The notes beneath the pieces are model-generated. The model did no database searches. It was not told the origin of the DNA and was given only the letters and a program-made list of their open reading frames with translations. A DNA stretch of 64,000 nt from Bacteroidaceae bacterium (GTDB taxonomy: Bacteria; Bacteroidota; Bacteroidia; Bacteroidales; Bacteroidaceae). Positions 54,367 through 62,365 of this stretch are shown here, one piece after another (positions within the stretch are counted from its first letter, which is position 1; the number at the start of each line of letters is the position of its first letter). The DNA is taken from positions 62,001 through 126,000 of the forward strand of contig JAFSKR010000069.1 in assembly GCA_017448825.1 (NCBI GenBank). The letters are read 5' to 3'. Made by a program: the position numbers and the translations under genes.

Positions 54367-54401
54367 CTCAAAAGGGGTGAGACTCTCACCCCTTTTGAGG
54401 T
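54367..54401. promoter_or_regulatory. 16-base perfect palindrome between divergent promoters
   Basis: CCTCAAAAGGGGTGAG (54367-54382) is inversely repeated at 54386-54401 around a 3-base loop. It is upstream of the S9 peptidase promoter and upstream of two plus-strand -7 boxes, so it is not a terminator for either neighbour. An operator or a leftover mobile end is possible. Confidence 0.6.
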
Positions 54402-54435
54402 GCTGAAAGAACTGTTTGGGGCGATATGGTTTGTG

Positions 54436-54585
54436 TAACTTTGCGGCGGAAAGGGAATGGAAGAAGAATGTACGATGATGGATGGCTTTGTCAAGAGTTC
54501 GAGTTAGTTTGTAAGACTATTTTTTCAATGAAAGTGTATTTTTTGTTTGCCTTTTCTTTTTATCCGCTTTTTTGTCTTACCTTTG
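54436..54585 (+). promoter_or_regulatory. Two -7 boxes upstream of bcp
   Basis: TAACTTTG at 54436-54443 and TACCTTTG at 54578-54585. The second lies 33 bases before the bcp start and is the likely main promoter. The first would drive about 180 bases of leader with only a 16-codon frame (54457) in it. Confidence 0.55.
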
Positions 54586-54618
54586 CAAACAAGAATCATC
54601 ATTATCTTTTCAAATCGT

Positions 54619-55083
54619 ATGGCAATGAAAGTGGGAGACAAATTGCCCGAGATGCTCGGTGTGAACGAGCAGGGCGAAGAAGTGACACTTGCCCAGTTCA
54701 GGGGCAGGAAACTGATTGTGTACGCCTATCCGAAGGACAACACAAGCGGATGCACGGCTGAGGCATGTTCGCTGAAAGAGCATTACGAGGAACTGCAAGC
54801 GGCAGGGTATGCCGTGGTGGGCGTGAGCAAGGATTCGGCAGCGAGCCACCAAAAATTTATTGACAAGTACGAGTTGCCCTTCCCACTGATTGCCGATACC
54901 GACAAGACGCTCTTGCAGGTGCTTGGCGCATGGGGCGAGAAGACCATGTACGGCAAGAAGGTGGAAGGGACATTGCGCACCACTTATCTGGTGAATGAGG
55001 AGGGTATCGTGGAAAAAATCTTCACACCCAAGGAAATCAAGACGAAGATTCACGCGGAACAAATCCTGGAGCACATAAAATGA
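54619..55083 (+). CDS. bcp: Thioredoxin-dependent peroxiredoxin (Bcp/PrxQ)
   Basis: 154 residues from ATG 54619 (MAMKVGDKLPEMLG). ATG 54625 is also possible. The peroxidatic Cys 45 and resolving Cys 50 sit in YPKDNTSGCTAEAC, the atypical two-Cys pattern of PrxQ. The Arg of the active site is in GTLRTTYLV. It reduces hydroperoxides with electrons from thioredoxin in the cytosol. The frame extends upstream to 54547, but those codons contain the promoter. Confidence 0.93.
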   Translation: MAMKVGDKLPEMLGVNEQGEEVTLAQFRGRKLIVYAYPKDNTSGCTAEACSLKEHYEELQAAGYAVVGVSKDSAASHQKFIDKYELPFPLIADTDKTLLQVLGAWGEKTMYGKKVEGTLRTTYLVNEEGIVEKIFTPKEIKTKIHAEQILEHIK

Positions 55084-55158
55084 AGAGTGCATGAGGCATC
55101 GTTAGGCGAAATGGACATCGTAACCACATCGACATATCTTTAATTATCAACAATCAAT

Positions 55159-56688
55159 ATGGAAGCATTTATCAATCAAGACCTATGGCTGGGACTCGCT
55201 GTTGGGGCATGGCTCACCTTGCTCGTCGTTGTTGCCATGTTCCTGTCCCTCATCTTCACAAAAATCCAAACGTGGGCAGCCTTTGCCACTGCCACATTGG
55301 TGCTTTTCCTGACGGGCATACTCTCTCCCAAAGACACCTTCGCGGGCTTCAGCAGTTCCAGCGTTGTGGTCATTGTCATCCTCTTTGTCGTCATCGCAGG
55401 ACTGACCTACACGGGTGTGCTGCAATGGATATCCAAGTATCTGATGGGCACGCCCAAGAGCCTGACTGCCGCCATCGTGCATGTGATGGCACCTGTGGCA
55501 TTGCTCAGCGCGTTCCTCAGCAACACCACCGTCGTGGCACTCTTCATCAACATCGTGAAGGACTGGAGCCGCAAACTGGGCATTGCCCCCTCCAAACTCC
55601 TCATCCCATTGAGTTACGCCTCGGGCATGGGCGGCATCTGCACCCTCATCGGCACACCGCCTAACCTCATCATCTCTGGTATGTATCAGGAAGATACGGG
55701 CGTGGAGTTGAGCATCTTCGCCACCACGGGCGTGGGACTCTTCTGTCTCGCTGTCGGCATCATCAGCATGATAGCCATGCAGAAGTTGCTGCCTGTGCGC
55801 AAGACTCCCGACGAACAGATGAACGTGACGGGAGCCACCATCGAACTGAAAGTGCCTGCCAGAAGTCACCTTGTCGGTCAAAGCGTGGATGCACTCGCAC
55901 TCTCTACTGATGACAGCCGTTATCGTCTCATGGGCATTGTCAGTTTCGATGGCGAGGTGAACAGCAACGTGCAGGATGACGACTTCCTGTTGGGAGGCGA
56001 CACCCTCGTCTTCACAGGCGACCGCACCAGCATCCTCACCATTGCCAAGCGAAGCGGACTTGAGTGCTCGGTGGCAGACATGGAAATTGAGCCTAAACGC
56101 GGCAAGAAGACCGCCTGGGCAGGACTGGTCATGATAGGCATGGTCGCCCTTTCGGCTCTCAACGTGATGAGCCTCCTGCAAGCAGCCTCGCTGGCAGCCA
56201 TCATCATGGTCATCCTCGGTTGCTGCACCGCCAGTCAAGCCTTCAAGAGCATCGATTGGCAGATATTCATCATTTTTGCGTGCAGTGTCGCTTTCGGTGC
56301 CGCCATCGAGAACACGGGACTGGCAGAGCTGGCAGCCAACGGACTTCTTACCCTGTGTGGCACCAACCCCTACGCCGTGCTCATCGTCATCTGTCTGGTG
56401 GGTACCTTCATGACCGAGTTCATCAGCAACACCGCTTGTGGTGCCATATTCTACCCCATCGCCATGTCAGCAGCAGCAGCCACTGGGGCCAATCCTCTCA
56501 CCTTTGCCATCGCCCTGATGATTGCAGTGAGTTCCAGTTTTGCCACGCCTATTGGCTCCCCCACCCACATGCTGGTTTATATCCCTGGTGGCTACCACTT
56601 CTCCGACTTCACCCGCGTGGGCTTCTGGATGAACCTCATCATCCTCGCTGCCAACATCTTCATCACCACCCTCATCTATCCACTATAA
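55159..56688 (+). CDS. SLC13-type permease with internal TrkA-C (RCK_C) domain
   Basis: 509 residues, about 11 membrane helices. The paired SNT-type signatures FLSNTTVVALFINIV (about 118-132) and FISNTACGAIFYPI (about 421-434) mark the SLC13/DASS transport fold, with GTPPNLIISG and SFATPIGSPTHMLVY beside them. A soluble TrkA-C domain (about 222-308: LKVPARSHLVGQSVDALAL, DDFLLGGDTLVFTGDR) lies in the middle. Members move sulfate, dicarboxylates or similar anions, often with Na+. Only one TrkA-C copy is seen, where relatives often have two. Substrate unknown. It precedes the MscS gene by 55 bases. Confidence 0.87.
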   Translation: MEAFINQDLWLGLAVGAWLTLLVVVAMFLSLIFTKIQTWAAFATATLVLFLTGILSPKDTFAGFSSSSVVVIVILFVVIAGLTYTGVLQWISKYLMGTPKSLTAAIVHVMAPVALLSAFLSNTTVVALFINIVKDWSRKLGIAPSKLLIPLSYASGMGGICTLIGTPPNLIISGMYQEDTGVELSIFATTGVGLFCLAVGIISMIAMQKLLPVRKTPDEQMNVTGATIELKVPARSHLVGQSVDALALSTDDSRYRLMGIVSFDGEVNSNVQDDDFLLGGDTLVFTGDRTSILTIAKRSGLECSVADMEIEPKRGKKTAWAGLVMIGMVALSALNVMSLLQAASLAAIIMVILGCCTASQAFKSIDWQIFIIFACSVAFGAAIENTGLAELAANGLLTLCGTNPYAVLIVICLVGTFMTEFISNTACGAIFYPIAMSAAAATGANPLTFAIALMIAVSSSFATPIGSPTHMLVYIPGGYHFSDFTRVGFWMNLIILAANIFITTLIYPL

Positions 56689-56743
56689 CACCCCCAAAAA
56701 CTCAAAAAGCTAAAAACTCAGAAACTCAAAAATTCACAACCAC

Positions 56744-58534
56744 ATGAAAACGGGATTTGCACGAATGTTGATGGTGTGGGTGACATGGACGTTTGCCTTC
56801 ATGGGCTATGCCCAAGAGGAAGGGACAGAACAGGGAGAGCAGACAGGAGGAGAGGTGGTGTCAGTCATCGACTCGCTGAAGGCCGTGAACGACTCCATCG
56901 TGGAGGAACTGCGGAATCAGGTACAAGAGCTGAAGTTGCAGAGCATCATGATGCAGGAGCGGCTGGAGGTGACAGGCAAGAGCGCACAGGAAGACTCGCT
57001 ACGGCAAGCCGAACGTAAGGCACGAGTGGACTCGCTGCGCAACGTCACACAAGGGGCACCGTTGGTCATCGAAGGCGACACGCTCTTCACCATCTATGCA
57101 CGGAAAGGCGGCATGTTGCCCGAGGCCCGGGTAGCATTGATGAGAAGCAGAATCCTCGAAGTGGGGAAAAGGCTGTCCATGTTCGTCGATTCCATCTATG
57201 TGTTCGACAGCGAGGAGTCCACCGATGTGATGGCTGGCGAAAACGTCATATTGAGTGTCACCGACCTTGATGCCCTGTGGAACAACACCGAGCGCGTTGC
57301 CCTTGCAGAAACTTATCGCAATGCCATCAGCCAGAAGGTGAACCAACTGCATGAGACCTATGGAATGAAGCAGAAATTGCAGGGCATCGGCTGGGTGGTG
57401 CTCATCGTGGCGGCAGAAGTGTTGCTCATCATGGGCATCGTATGGCTCTTCCGCCGATGGAAGTTCCGCATAACGCTCAAGTTGCTCCGATCCATCAAGT
57501 CTGTCAGCATCAAGAACTACCCCCTGCTCGACACCCACCGTCTGGGCATCTCCATCATCTTCGTCTTCAACCTCCTGCGGCTGCTCGTCATCCTCCTGGC
57601 GATTCTCGTAGGGGTTCCCCTCATGTTCTCCGTTTTCCCTGAGACCAAGACCTTCACCTACACCGTCTTCGGCTTCATCTGGAATCCCCTCAGCGACATC
57701 TTGACATCCATCGTCGCTTACCTGCCCAAACTGTTCAAAATTGTCGTCATCATCCTCTGCTTCCACTACTTGTTGCGGCTGGTACGCTATTTCGCCAATG
57801 AGATAGCCAACGGGCGACTGAGAATCAATGGATTCTATGCCGACTGGGCGATGCCCACCCACACCATCCTAAGGGTGCTGCTCTATTCCTTCATGCTCGT
57901 CATGATATGGCCGCTGCTGCCCAACTCCGACTCCGAGATATTCCAAGGTGTGTCTGTCTTCATCGCCGCCATCGTCTCCTTAGGTTCCACCTCCGTAGTG
58001 GGCAACATCATGGCAGGATTAGTGATGACCTATATGCGCCCCTTCCGTATCGGCGACATCATCCGCTTCGGCGACACCGAGGGCGAGGTGGTGGAGAAGA
58101 ATATGCTCGTCACGCGCATCCGCACCCGCAAGAACGAGCTCGTCACCATCCCCAACTCCAACATGATGAGTTCGCAAACCTCCAACTTCACCTTCTCCGC
58201 ACAACGGTTCGGCATCATCGTCCACACCAAGGTGACCATCGGCTACGATGAGCCACATGAGAAGATAGAGGCACTCCTGCTTGAAGCTGCCGACAAGACC
58301 GACGGCATCAGGAAGCACCCTAAACCCTTCGTGCGCATCACCACACTGGACGACTTCTACGTAGAGTACGAAATCAACGGAAACACCGAACGTGCCAAGT
58401 CGCTCTCAGCCGTCTATTCCAATCTGCATCAGAACATTCTCGACACCCTGCACGGTGCTGGCGTGGAAATCATGTCGCCACACATCGAGGCACAGCGTAG
58501 CGACCTACCTGTGCAGATACCCAAAACCCAATAA
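56744..58534 (+). CDS. MscS-family mechanosensitive channel with periplasmic coiled coil
   Basis: 596 residues. A signal peptide (about 1-23, ending MGYAQ) and a periplasmic region with heptads (about 40-90, ELRNQVQELKLQSIMMQERLEV) precede several membrane helices from about 220 on. The MscS pore and beta domain is at about 405-500: IVSLGSTSVVGNIMAGLVMTYMRPFRIGDIIRFGDTEGEVVEKNMLVTRIRT and NELVTIPNSNMMSS. The C-terminal alpha/beta domain ends at about 585. It opens on membrane tension to release solutes during osmotic downshift. It is longer than E. coli MscS (286) because of the periplasmic part. Confidence 0.93.
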   Translation: MKTGFARMLMVWVTWTFAFMGYAQEEGTEQGEQTGGEVVSVIDSLKAVNDSIVEELRNQVQELKLQSIMMQERLEVTGKSAQEDSLRQAERKARVDSLRNVTQGAPLVIEGDTLFTIYARKGGMLPEARVALMRSRILEVGKRLSMFVDSIYVFDSEESTDVMAGENVILSVTDLDALWNNTERVALAETYRNAISQKVNQLHETYGMKQKLQGIGWVVLIVAAEVLLIMGIVWLFRRWKFRITLKLLRSIKSVSIKNYPLLDTHRLGISIIFVFNLLRLLVILLAILVGVPLMFSVFPETKTFTYTVFGFIWNPLSDILTSIVAYLPKLFKIVVIILCFHYLLRLVRYFANEIANGRLRINGFYADWAMPTHTILRVLLYSFMLVMIWPLLPNSDSEIFQGVSVFIAAIVSLGSTSVVGNIMAGLVMTYMRPFRIGDIIRFGDTEGEVVEKNMLVTRIRTRKNELVTIPNSNMMSSQTSNFTFSAQRFGIIVHTKVTIGYDEPHEKIEALLLEAADKTDGIRKHPKPFVRITTLDDFYVEYEINGNTERAKSLSAVYSNLHQNILDTLHGAGVEIMSPHIEAQRSDLPVQIPKTQ

Positions 58535-58566
58535 CTAACTCAAAAACTTAAAACCCAAACAAACAC

Positions 58567-59193
58567 ATGAAAAAATTTGCATTACTGACAGTCACACTGC
58601 TGATGGGCACCTCATGTTTTGCCCAAACAAAGAATCTTCCTGAACCCAACATGCAACACAAGACTCTCAGCGTGATGGAGGCTTATCAACAACGAAAGTC
58701 GGTGCGCGAATACAGCGCCCAGCCACTCTCCGAGCAAGACCTGAGCGACCTGCTGTGGGCGGCACAAGGCAAGAACCGCGCAGACGGACACCTCACCGCC
58801 CCCACCGCCATGAACCGTCAGGAAATACGCCTCTATGTCTTCAGCGAGCAAGGCGTTTCCCTCTATGACCCTCAGACCCACAGCCTCACGCAAGTGGCAG
58901 CGGGAGACCATCGCGATATCGTAGCAGGCCGTCAGGACTTTGCCAAGAGCGCTCCCGTCAGTCTTGTCATGGTGGCAGATATGGACAAGTTTGGCAGCAA
59001 CAACCAACACGCCCAGTGGATGGTCAGTGTCGATACGGGCATCGTCTGTGAGAACATCAACCTGTTCTGTTCCGCTGCCGGACTCTGCACTGTACCACGC
59101 GGCACAATGGATGCCAAAGCCATTCAGTCGCTTCTCGGCCTCACCGACAATCAGATTCCCCTCATCAACAATCCTGTGGGTTATTCAAAATAA
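58567..59193 (+). CDS. Exported nitroreductase (SagB-like)
   Basis: 208 residues. A signal peptide (MKKFALLTVTLLMGTSCFAQ) precedes an FMN-type nitroreductase fold: SVMEAYQQRKSVREYSAQPLSEQDLSDLLWAAQG, NRQEIRLYVF, SVDTGIVCENINLFCSAAGLCTVPRG and a C-terminal NQIPLINNPVGYSK. The family binds FMN and reduces nitro, quinone or thiazoline groups. A periplasmic location is unusual since FMN would have to be exported or loaded by Tat or ApbE-like routes. Substrate unknown. It lies 32 bases after the MscS gene and converges with the AraC regulator gene. Confidence 0.87.
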   Translation: MKKFALLTVTLLMGTSCFAQTKNLPEPNMQHKTLSVMEAYQQRKSVREYSAQPLSEQDLSDLLWAAQGKNRADGHLTAPTAMNRQEIRLYVFSEQGVSLYDPQTHSLTQVAAGDHRDIVAGRQDFAKSAPVSLVMVADMDKFGSNNQHAQWMVSVDTGIVCENINLFCSAAGLCTVPRGTMDAKAIQSLLGLTDNQIPLINNPVGYSK

Positions 59194-59230
59194 CTCGCAT
59201 CTTCTTGAATTCCTTTACTTCCTTGCATGT

Positions 59231-62122
59231 TCATCGCCGATACTCGCCTGGCAGCACACCAAATGCCTCTTTGAAACATTTTGTGAAATAGGAAGGCGAA
59301 GAAAAGCCTGAACGGCTTGCCACTTCAGACACAGGCATCCCGTCCGTTCGGAGCATCTCGGCTGCGGCATGAAGACGAACCATGCGCACAAATTCCGTAG
59401 GTGTCTGTCCTGTGGTGCGTTGCAACTTGCGGTAAAGGCTCATACGGCTCATGCACATATCGCTGGCAAACTGCTCGGTCGTGTAGTCGGGGGCATCCAA
59501 ATGATTCTCCACTTTCTCTTTGGCCCGTTGCAGCATTTTCAAGTCTTCTTTCGACAGTACAGGTGCTGGACTTGCTTGGGTGTGTTCGTTCCCTTCCTGC
59601 CTGATTGCATCTTGCAAGGTTTCCTCTGACAAAGTCAAGCCTCCCTCTTCGGCACCCTTCTCTGTTTCGTGTATCATTTGCCCCTTCCGCATCTCTTGGG
59701 CCAATGCCACCAGACGTTCTATTTCCATACGCTGCATCCGACTACGGAAATAGAAATAAAGAATGCTGGTCACAATCAGCACACCTATTATAATATATAA
59801 TGTGTAGCTCCACCATGTCTCCCACCATGCAGGCAACCGAATCACCGACAGTTGAGCCACATCATCCCCCCAGTTGCCATATCGGTCGGTGGCCTTCACC
59901 AACAACTCGTATTCACCTTGGGGCAGAGCAGCAAAATGAACCGTATTTTTTCCTGTAGGCAAGATAATCCACACTCCTTCAAGACTCCCCTTGCGACGTA
60001 ACTGATAGGCATAGGTGATATGGTCGGAATTCAGATGGTCGAGTGTGCTGAAATTAACATACAAACTCACATCGTCAGGCGAGAGCCTCACTTCACCTTC
60101 ACCCCGGCACAGAATCCGCTTCACTCCTCCCACCACCACGGAGGTGAAGACAGGCACGGGCATGGATTCCCGTTCGTCGAGTGCTACAGTAGGCACAAAC
60201 AGGCACAATCCACCGGCACCACCGACATAGATGTTCTCCTCCCAATCATCCGAACTCACACCCATACATAAGAAGTAATCCAAATCCACCCCATCGTCAT
60301 CGGCTTGAATCATCCTGAAGGTCTTATGATGGGGACTATATTCCTTCAGACTCTGGCTGGCCAACACCCATAAATGCCCCTTGCCATCCAAGGCCAGCTG
60401 CATGATACCACTACCGTCGGCTAAACTCGCATCGGAGTCACGCAGCAAGGAATCCAATGATGCATCATAATGATAAACACTCCCCATGTCGGTGCCTATC
60501 CACAGTTCATCAGCGGATGAAACGGCCAAGGAGGTGAACCGCTCTTTCGACGGTTTCGGCAACCATCTGACAGCATCCTCCCTGATGTTGACCATGCCCA
60601 CACCTTTTTCCGAAGAGAGGAAGTAAAGATGCTGCCCATTCTTCGACAGGTGCATACAAGTCACACTGCCCAACTGTTCAGCGTAAGGACGCAGGACAGA
60701 AGTGGTGGAGTCATAATAGAAGATACCCGAATCTGTACCAATCCACAATCCCTTATTTCCCGCATCCAGCAAACAACGGATGGGGCATTTGACATCAACA
60801 ACCTCTTGACGTTGAACGCGCATACCTTCATGCCACAACATCACCACCTTGCTTCCCTCTGCACTCCACACGTTGCCAGCCCCACGCCGTTCCAGCAGGG
60901 CTGACCCCATCGACTGATGTTGACGGTCGAGCACTATGTTAGTCTCATCGGTCAGGGGATTCCACAACACGAGGCCAAAACGCAGATGCCACAGCCAAAC
61001 CATTTCGTCAGTATCTCGCACGGCACTCTCCACCATCATCTCCACGCCAGTCTCGCGTTGCACAGGGGGAATGGCAAAACGCTGCCAACCTTCTTCTCGA
61101 GGACTTAAAATAAACGTACGAGGCGAGTAACTGGCCACCCAAATGTTCTTTTGGGCATCAGTGTATGGAGCGGCAAAAACCTTCTTGCCAGGCGGTAGCA
61201 GGTGGTCAATGGGACGCGGTGAAAGGGTACCGTCATCCTTAATATCATAGGCATAGAAACCATCCATCGCCGCACACCAGATGGTCTTGCCATCACAAGT
61301 GAAGTCAATGACTTTCCCCTTGCTCTCACTCAACGTACGTCCTTCGTAAGTACAAGGCTGCATGATCACCTGATGATCGGCATCCGTTTTCCCTAACACA
61401 TATTTAATTATTCCATTTCCCCATGTGCCTATCCAGAAACATCTGTTTCGTTTATCCTCATAAAAACCACCATGCGGCTCATTGGGACAGTCCCATGCAC
61501 AGCGTACAAACGAATCAGTCTTGGCATCATAACGCCGCACACCTCCATGACACTCATAAAGCCACAAACGCCGTTTGCTGTCTTCGTGAATGACACTGGA
61601 GTAATGTCCATCGTCGCTTTGATGATTTAGGTAATAGACCTTACGCACATACCCCTCTGACGAGAGACGAAACACATGACGACCAGACAACACCCATACA
61701 GAACTGTCACTACTCACACACACGTTGTCCAACAAATGGGGCTGAATACTATCATGCACGACCTCCCGAGCACGATAATCCGTCTTATCAATATAATAGA
61801 GGCCATCGAGTGTGACCACCCAAATTTTATCATCAAGACCAATGGCAAACTCCACCATGTAATTGGAACGCCAGAAGTCAGGATGGCGATAATCGCGGCG
61901 GAACACGTCAACCTGATAGCCGTTATCACGACATACACCATCTTCCGTAGCATACCACATATACCCCTCGCTGTCCCGTGCCACATGATGCAGGTTTGCA
62001 GAAGGTAAGAAACGTTCTGTCGGAAGGCTCTTGGACACCATTTCCTGCGCAATACAGGCCTGATACACTATCATAAATGTAACAAAATGGCAAAATCTAA
62101 AGACACTGGCTTTCATCCGCAT
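59231..62122 (-). CDS. Membrane-spanning propeller-AraC regulator lacking kinase and receiver domains
   Basis: 963 residues. A signal peptide (RFCHFVTFMIVYQACIAQ) precedes about 620 residues of two-component-regulator propeller repeats (DSEGYMWYATEDGVCRDNG, DKIWVVTLDGLYYID, NKGLWIGTDSGIFYYDS, ADELWIGTDMGSVYHYD) and a Y_Y_Y domain (about 680-760, TYAYQLRRKGSLEGVWIILP). One membrane helix (about 770-792) leads directly to a linker and an AraC-type HTH (about 860-963: YTTEQFASDMCMSRMSLYRKLQ, MPVSEVASRSGFSSPSYFTKCFKEAFGVLP). The classical hybrid two-component system has HisKA, HATPase and receiver domains here (about 1300-1400 residues). These are missing, so signal would pass straight through the membrane. 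It is divergent from the secreted protein at 62366, its probable target. Start 62122 or 62116. Confidence 0.88.
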   Translation of the reverse strand: MRMKASVFRFCHFVTFMIVYQACIAQEMVSKSLPTERFLPSANLHHVARDSEGYMWYATEDGVCRDNGYQVDVFRRDYRHPDFWRSNYMVEFAIGLDDKIWVVTLDGLYYIDKTDYRAREVVHDSIQPHLLDNVCVSSDSSVWVLSGRHVFRLSSEGYVRKVYYLNHQSDDGHYSSVIHEDSKRRLWLYECHGGVRRYDAKTDSFVRCAWDCPNEPHGGFYEDKRNRCFWIGTWGNGIIKYVLGKTDADHQVIMQPCTYEGRTLSESKGKVIDFTCDGKTIWCAAMDGFYAYDIKDDGTLSPRPIDHLLPPGKKVFAAPYTDAQKNIWVASYSPRTFILSPREEGWQRFAIPPVQRETGVEMMVESAVRDTDEMVWLWHLRFGLVLWNPLTDETNIVLDRQHQSMGSALLERRGAGNVWSAEGSKVVMLWHEGMRVQRQEVVDVKCPIRCLLDAGNKGLWIGTDSGIFYYDSTTSVLRPYAEQLGSVTCMHLSKNGQHLYFLSSEKGVGMVNIREDAVRWLPKPSKERFTSLAVSSADELWIGTDMGSVYHYDASLDSLLRDSDASLADGSGIMQLALDGKGHLWVLASQSLKEYSPHHKTFRMIQADDDGVDLDYFLCMGVSSDDWEENIYVGGAGGLCLFVPTVALDERESMPVPVFTSVVVGGVKRILCRGEGEVRLSPDDVSLYVNFSTLDHLNSDHITYAYQLRRKGSLEGVWIILPTGKNTVHFAALPQGEYELLVKATDRYGNWGDDVAQLSVIRLPAWWETWWSYTLYIIIGVLIVTSILYFYFRSRMQRMEIERLVALAQEMRKGQMIHETEKGAEEGGLTLSEETLQDAIRQEGNEHTQASPAPVLSKEDLKMLQRAKEKVENHLDAPDYTTEQFASDMCMSRMSLYRKLQRTTGQTPTEFVRMVRLHAAAEMLRTDGMPVSEVASRSGFSSPSYFTKCFKEAFGVLPGEYRR

Positions 62123-62162
62123 GAGTCATTTGAATTTCCTGATTATGAAAACTTTATCACGG

Positions 62163-62193
62163 CAAAGGTAAAGATAAAACACGGAATCTACAA
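62163..62193 (-). promoter_or_regulatory. Promoter of the propeller-AraC regulator
   Basis: On the minus strand TTG (about 62191-62193), 20 bases, TACCTTTG (62163-62170). The ATG at 62122 is 41 bases downstream. Confidence 0.65.
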
Positions 62194-62212
62194 GCACTGT
62201 GGGAAGAAAGTG

Positions 62213-62229
62213 TTACATTTATTACATTT
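62213..62229. promoter_or_regulatory. Direct repeat, possible AraC-type operator
   Basis: TTACATTT occurs at 62213-62220 and 62222-62229, a 9-base step, between the divergent promoters. AraC-family proteins often bind such direct repeats. Inferred from position. Confidence 0.4.
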
Positions 62230-62269
62230 TTTGAGACAAACTTTCATTCTCCACATCGTTGGAATACAC

Positions 62270-62277
62270 TAATTTTG
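62270..62277 (+). promoter_or_regulatory. -7 box of the secreted protein gene
   Basis: TAATTTTG fits TAnnTTTG. The leader to ATG 62366 is about 80 bases. No -33 TTTG at the right spacing, consistent with activator-dependent expression. Confidence 0.5.
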
Positions 62278-62365
62278 CAACATGAAACTACATTGTCTCC
62301 ATTATATAGAAAGTATTTATCACACTATTATACATTACTAATTAAAACCAACTACTTTTCTATTT

